DNA of 63,645 bases. Origin: Gloeophyllum trabeum ATCC 11539. Lineage: Eukaryota; Basidiomycota; Agaricomycetes; Gloeophyllales; Gloeophyllaceae. The notes under the pieces were generated by a model. That model worked only from the letters and a program-made list of their open reading frames with translations. It searched no databases and was not told the DNA's origin. Positions 58,541 to 63,645 of the stretch are shown one piece after another. Where the stretch lies: contig NW_006920426.1 in NCBI RefSeq assembly GCF_000344685.1, positions 697,690 through 761,334 of the forward strand, in the 5' to 3' direction. The position numbers and the translations under genes were made by a program. Positions within the stretch are counted from its first letter, which is position 1. The number at the start of each line of letters is the position of its first letter.

Positions 58541-61500
58541 ATGCGAAAACAACTGGACCCAAGGATCCCCATCCTAATTAACAATAATGTCAAGAAAAAC
58601 CACAGATCGTTCATCGTCCTTGTTGGTGACAAGGGAAGGGACCAGGTGCGTGGAATGAGGAGGTTTATATAGGAGTTCACTTAGCCAGCAATCGTACGGA
58701 TCCGTGTAGGTTGTGAATCTGCACTTCCTGTTATCCCAAGCCCGGGTATCCGCCCGTCCGTCCGTACTGTGGTGTTATAAGAAAGACCTCGGGTTTACCA
58801 GGTAAGTACGTCGCTTTAATATAGCTTAGCTCACCTCATCGGCGCTGTTTGTTTCATACTTATGTCCCGATCATACCCCTTCTACTTTTCGGTCGAGAGC
58901 TCCACTGCCCATGCTTGCCCAATATCCATCTCCACCCATCCTACGTTCTGACTGACAACCCTTGACAGTCATCGCAAAAAGCGGGAAGCCAAAATCAAGC
59001 GAGATGTTAAACGCGGAGTCCGCGAGCCAAACGAGCAGAACCCGTTCGAGATCTTCATCACGGTTACCGACATCCGATATACGTGCGTCCTCTGTCATGT
59101 CACTACGTCTGGTTATTCTCATCTCTTCCCACTCGTCCCGGCGCAGGTACTACAAAGAATCCCACAAAATCCTCGGAAACACGTATGGCATGTGCGTCCT
59201 CCAAGACTTCGAGGCTATCACGCCCAACTTGCTTGCGCGGACGATAGAGACGGTGGAGGGCGGCGGGTTGGTAGTGTTGTTGCTTAAGACTATGACGTCT
59301 CTGAGGCAATTGTATACTATGGCCATGGTACGTCCTCGGTCTACGACATCCTCTCCCTCCGCTGGGCTCTAGCCACCGGGGCAGTCGAGTCCAGCGCCAG
59401 AGAATTTTCTGGTGTTTGGCTGACATACCGGTGGCTAGGGAACTCAGCGGACCAGTAGTTTCGTCCGTCCATCCCGTCGCTCATTCGCCAGTATAGGACG
59501 TCCACGCGCGGTACCGCACCTCCTCGCACGACACCGTCATCGCGCGCTTCAACGAGCGCTTCATCCTCTCCCTCGGCTCCTGCGACGACTGCCTCGTGCT
59601 TGACGACGAGCTCAACGTCCTCCCCATCTCGCGCGGCAAGGACATCCAGCCGCTCGAGGACGACCGCGGGAAGGGCGCCGCGGACAAGGAGAGCGCGGAG
59701 CTGAAGGAGCTGAAGAAGGAGATGGCGGACGTGAAGCCCGCGGGCGAGCTCGTGAAGCTCGCGAAGACGATCGACCAGGCGAAGGCGGTGCTCACGTTCG
59801 TCGATGCCATTGCGGAGAAGACTCTGAGTTCCACGGTGACGCTCACGGCGTCTCGCGGACGTGGAAAGTCTGCGGCGCTGGGTCTGGCGATTGCAGGCGC
59901 GTTGGCTCATGGGTATAGTAATATCTTCGTGACTAGTCCCAGCCCGGAGAACTTGAAGACCGTGTTCGACTTTGTGTTCAAGGGTATGGACGAGCTTGGG
60001 TTCGAGGAGCACCTGGACTATGATATTGTCCAGAGTACGAATCCCGACTTCAACAAGGCGATCGTGAGGGTGAACGTGTTCAAGGGGCATCGGCAAACGA
60101 TTCAGGTGAGTCAGAAGTGTTTCGCTCGCCTTTGGATCATCATGGACTGTGTATCGTGCATAGTACATCCAACCACAAGATGCGCACGTCCTCGGCCAGG
60201 CGGAGCTAGTCGTCATCGACGAAGCAGCTGCCATCCCGCTTCCCCTCGTCCGGAACCTCATCGGCCCGTACCTCGTGTTCATGTCATCTACCATCAATGG
60301 CTACGAAGGCACCGGACGCTCCCTCTCCCTCAAGCTTATTCAGCAGCTCCGCGAGTCTACGCGACCGTCGCTTACGAAGGACGCGCAGCTGAACGAGGAC
60401 GAGACTGGGGTGGCTGCGTCGAGCTCGAAAAAGGCCGCCGTCAAGGCTCCCCCGAAGGCGCGTAAGCTCGTGGAGATCAAGCTCGAGACACCCATCCGGT
60501 ACGCACCGGGGGATAAGGTGGAGAAATGGCTGAACTCGCTGCTGTGCTTGGATGCGACGATCGTGCCGAAAGCCATCGCACAGGGCACACCGCACCCTAG
60601 CAAGTGCGAGCTGTTCTATGTCTCGCGGGATACGCTGTTCAGTTACCACCCGGCGTCGGAGGTGTTCTTGCAGCGCATGATGGCGCTGTACGTCGCGTCG
60701 CACTATAAGAATCAGCCGAACGATCTGCAGCTCATGTCGGACGCGCCGGCGCACCACCTGTTTGTGCTGCTGCCGCCGATCAAGGACGACGAGACGCATT
60801 TGCCGGAGCCGTTGGTGGTACTCCAAGTAGCCCTCGAAGGGAATATCAGTAGGCAGGCGATTTTGGATGGCTTGAACAGAGGGTTGAGGGCGGGCGGGGA
60901 TATGATACCCTGGCTCGTCAGTCAACAGTACCAGGAGGGGCGGTTCGGTATGTTGAGCGGAGCGAGAATCGTCAGGATTGCGACGCATCCGGACTATGCG
61001 AATGTGAGTTTTGTGATTGCCCTCATTACCACACACCCAATACCTCATTCTCGCGTACATTACAGATGGGCTACGGCGCGCGTGCTCTACAGGCGCTGAA
61101 CTCGTATTACAGCGGCGAGTATTTCAACCTGAGCGAGAGCGTGGAGGAGGAACCGTCCTATCCCAACCCGGCCGCCGTCGAGGAGGTATGTCCTGCAAGC
61201 ACTTCGTCGCCACGGACATGCGTAATAAAATTTCACTAGGGAACATCACTACTAACCGACAAACCGTCGATCCGCTCGCCAACCCAAATGCCGCCCCTCC
61301 TCCAGCGCCTGACCGAACGTAAACCCGAAAAACTAGACTACCTGGGCGTGTCGTACGGGCTGACGCCGCAGCTCCTGCGGTTCTGGAAACGCGCGGGGTA
61401 CATCCCTCTGTACATCCGGCAGACACAGAGCGAGCTGACCGGGGAGCATACGTGCGTGATGGTGAGGGGACTGAACAGCTCCGCAGACGACGAGCTAGGG

Positions 61501-62655
61501 TGGTTGGGCGAGTTTGCCAAGGGTAAGGGAGTTCGTCGTCAGTCTTCCTGTTGCTGGGCTGACAGGACGGGTGTAGATTTCAGAAGACGGTTCTTGACGC
61601 TGCTGTCGTACAAGTTCCGGGAGTTTGGGGCGGTGATGGCGCTGAGCGTGCTGGAAGGTGCGAATGCAGGCGTTAAATATGCCGAGGAGCAGTCTCGACG
61701 TCAGTCTCGAATGCATTGCTTCACGTTAACAAAACTCATTCTTTTCGCGATTCAGCATTGACGTCCACCGAGCTGTCCTTCCTGTTCTCGCCGTTTGACC
61801 TCAAGCGGTTGGAGTCGTACGCAAATAACATGCTGGACTACCACGTTATCCTGGATTTGCTACCGACGGTGGCTCAACTGTATTTCGAGAAGCGGCTGGG
61901 CAAAGCGCCTGGAGAAGGAGGGGATGGCGAAGAGGAGGTGCGGCTGAGCGCGGTCCAGAGCTCGATCTTGGTCGCACTGGGGTCGCAGCGGAAGACCGTT
62001 GAGGAGGTCGAGGTATGTATTTTATGGATATCATGTAATAGGAGACTACGGCTGACGTGTCCTTACAGAGTGAGCTGCAGCTCCCAGTGTCGCAGACGCT
62101 AGCACTGTTTGTCAAGCTCATCCGGAAGATCTCCAAGCGGCTCGTGCACATCCAAAAAGCGGCGATAAGCGCCGAGTTGCCGCCCCCGCCCCAATCGCGC
62201 ACGAGAGACGTGGACATGGCCGACGGGGAGAGGCAGTGGAAGCCCGTGCAGCAGCGGCTGGAGGACGAGCTCCAGGAGGCCGGGAACGAGGAAGTTAGAA
62301 AGATGAAGGAGAAGCAGCGGGAGCTGATCGACAGCCTTGATCTGAGCAAGTGAGTTTATACGGAAACCTTGTTGCTCCGAGAGTTCATGGCTGATCAGGG
62401 CGTCGATTTGATCTGTTGTTTCCTTGTTCGTCTGCGGCTAGGTACGCGATTAATGATTCGGCTGTGGATTGGTCGGTCGCGGAGCAGCAGATCGCGGGCG
62501 CGGGCGGGAAGCAGGGAAAGTCGACGGTCGTTAGCGTCAAGAGCACGACGTTGGGAGGGGCTGGAGGGGTGAAGAGGAAGGCGGGGGAGGAAGAGGCGGG
62601 TGCCAAGGAGGGCAAGAAGAAAACCCGGCGTGCTATGAAGAAAGGGGGTAAGTAG
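58541..62655 (+). CDS. KRE33: RNA cytidine acetyltransferase (NAT10/Kre33 family)
   Basis: Predicted 1,072 aa from twelve exons (58541-58645, 58710-58801, 58969-59082, 59147-59327, 59497-60105, 60164-61003, 61066-61185, 61240-61522, 61577-61699, 61756-62012, 62069-62349, 62442-62655), all in phase. The length matches yeast Kre33 and human NAT10. The N terminus is MRKQLDPRIPILINN. The helicase-like P-loop is TASRGRGKSAALG (about residue 283), with Walker B VVIDEAAAIP. The GNAT acetyl-CoA site is RIATHPDYAN-MGYGARAL (about 640-655), followed by LDYLGVSYGLTPQLLRFWKR. The C terminus is Lys-rich and nucleolar in character. The enzyme makes N4-acetylcytidine in 18S rRNA and, with Tan1/THUMPD1-type adaptors, in tRNA. 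It is essential for small-subunit biogenesis in yeast. Two introns are long (167 and 169 nt). Confidence 0.96.
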
Positions 62656-62947
62656 TGAGATACTTGCCCTCGATCTGCCGTGTATATCCTCGTATGAGGC
62701 GCTTGGGATGATCTATCACTCTTTCATCGCCTCGTTAGAGTACTTGCTACAAACAGATAACGGTTTACCTTGAGCTGATGATTAAAATGGCCTTGTCCTC
62801 GCTGTCCATGGTGTCTCCAGTGACATGAAATGGAACTGCCAGTGTCGACAGCGTGATCCATGTCGGATCATGGCAAGATCACAGCGCTCTCCTCGGGCTT
62901 ACCGGATCTTCTCGTGGTATCACCATATTTGATTTCAACTCTGAAAG

Positions 62948-63254
62948 TTAATGAGCGGCGCTTTGAAACGCTCGGCCAGGGATACGCGATTTCTTGTCTG
63001 GAAGTACTAGTGAGAGAATCCCAGATGCCAAGGGGAGAAGACTTACCCCAGATATGGGGAATTTCAATGCGGGGTATATCGTATGCATCTAGAGTGTAGG
63101 ATACAAAGTCGCAGGTCAATTCCTTGAAGTCGCAGCACGAAACATACTTGCCGATATACCGCATCCCCGACTCCCACGGTAGTTGGGAGGAGGGTTCTGT
63201 CGGGAAGAAATGGTCGCTCCACCATACAACTCGCTCTCGCCGTGAGAACCTCAT
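62948..63254 (-). CDS. Possible 85-aa protein, partial or unknown
   Basis: Exons 63047-63254 and 62948-62997 join through a 49-nt GTAAGT..TTCCAG intron. The first exon has coding-like composition (MRYIGKYVSCCDFKELTCDF, DIPRIEIPHIW). The frame is open above the ATG to 63383, so upstream exons may lie near the window edge. No domain is recognised. It faces the NAT10/Kre33 gene tail to tail. Confidence 0.35.
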
Positions 63255-63645
63255 GTAAGCAACGTCCCGACCGGACCGACGCCACTTTCGTTTCGACTTG
63301 AAGACAACTGCCCACACACACCTGACGTGAAAGGTCAAAGTGATGCAGTGCATAGCATTTGATAAAAGGATGCATTGACACAAGTGAGGCTGACAAATGA
63401 GACTAGTATCTCTGAGCGGGGACTGGGAGGAAGCCCCTTTAAATACTGATGTAGATATAAGACAGGACTATATCAATACTGTGTATGTGTCCGTACGCAT
63501 CAAGACTGGCATTCCGCAACTTGCAATTGACCAGACACTAGTACTGGAATACTTGATGGTTTCTGACTGGAGTCGGGGATTGGCGCTTGCGCCGCTACGA
63601 TAACATAAAGATGGGCCGTGGATAAGCCAAGGGAGCACGGACGGC
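63255..63645. other. Window end, no gene seen
   Basis: A possible upstream part of the 85-aa frame reaches 63383. The last 250 bp hold only short ORFs. Confidence 0.4.

Noticed and set aside
59341..60297. 318-codon minus-strand ORF
   Set aside because: Antisense to the NAT10/Kre33 exon that carries the P-loop. High GC keeps the opposite strand open.
60284..61060. 258-codon minus-strand ORF
   Set aside because: Antisense to the second large NAT10/Kre33 exon. Composition is not that of a globular protein.

Overview
The window looks like nuclear DNA of an agaricomycete (mushroom-forming, probably polypore-like) basidiomycete. Almost every gene can be assembled only by removing short spliceosomal introns, mostly 47-77 nt, with GT..AG ends and CTNA/CTAAC-like branch sites. 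The gene families also fit: F-box/LRR-like expansions, DUF6533-type 7-TM proteins, Ser/Thr-rich single-pass proteins and an MLKL/HeLo-like domain protein. Exon boundaries were deduced by hand from reading-frame closure and paralog comparison. No search was run.

Layout. (1) 1-29 kb is an F-box neighbourhood. Six F-box genes lie at 1029-2753 (+), 9672-11403 (-), 12015-13486 (+), 16033-17653 (+), 22311-23976 (+) and 27287-28753 (-). All can be modelled with one early intron of phase 1. The first two are an inverted segmental duplication that includes their UTRs. Between them sit a Ser/Thr-rich single-TM gene (5685-6949) and a 171-aa gene (7578-8156). A decayed, internally deleted copy of that gene pair follows the third F-box gene, so F-box/TM/small-gene was once duplicated as a module. 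A second TM gene of this type (25090-26710) lies beside the last two F-box genes. The same region holds a DUF6533-type 7-TM gene, a complete TauD/TfdA dioxygenase and a 184-aa unknown gene. (2) 29-41 kb is sparse. It has a 445-bp hAT-type MITE with a perfect 8-bp target duplication, a second DUF6533-type gene, an MLKL/HeLo-like gene and a relic of a second one, an assembly gap at the apex of a palindrome, a His/Ser/Pro-rich gene and a decayed small secreted-protein gene. (3) 41-52 kb has a 743-aa unknown gene convergent with a head-to-tail pair of Mx/dynamin-like GTPases. In both GTPases a Ser/Pro/Gly/Phe-rich, nucleoporin-like disordered segment occupies the place of the dynamin PH domain (Mx loop L4). 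The upstream copy has one in-frame stop. (4) 53-63.6 kb has a TLC-like membrane protein, a disordered 291-aa protein and the housekeeping RNA cytidine acetyltransferase gene (NAT10/Kre33).

Functional reading. NAT10/Kre33 and the dioxygenase are conventional metabolic genes. The rest has an accessory character: multiplying F-box adaptors, surface-type Ser/Thr-rich proteins, an MLKL/HeLo-like domain and Mx-like GTPases. These are families used elsewhere in protein turnover, sensing, regulated cell death and intracellular defence. That they act together here is inference.
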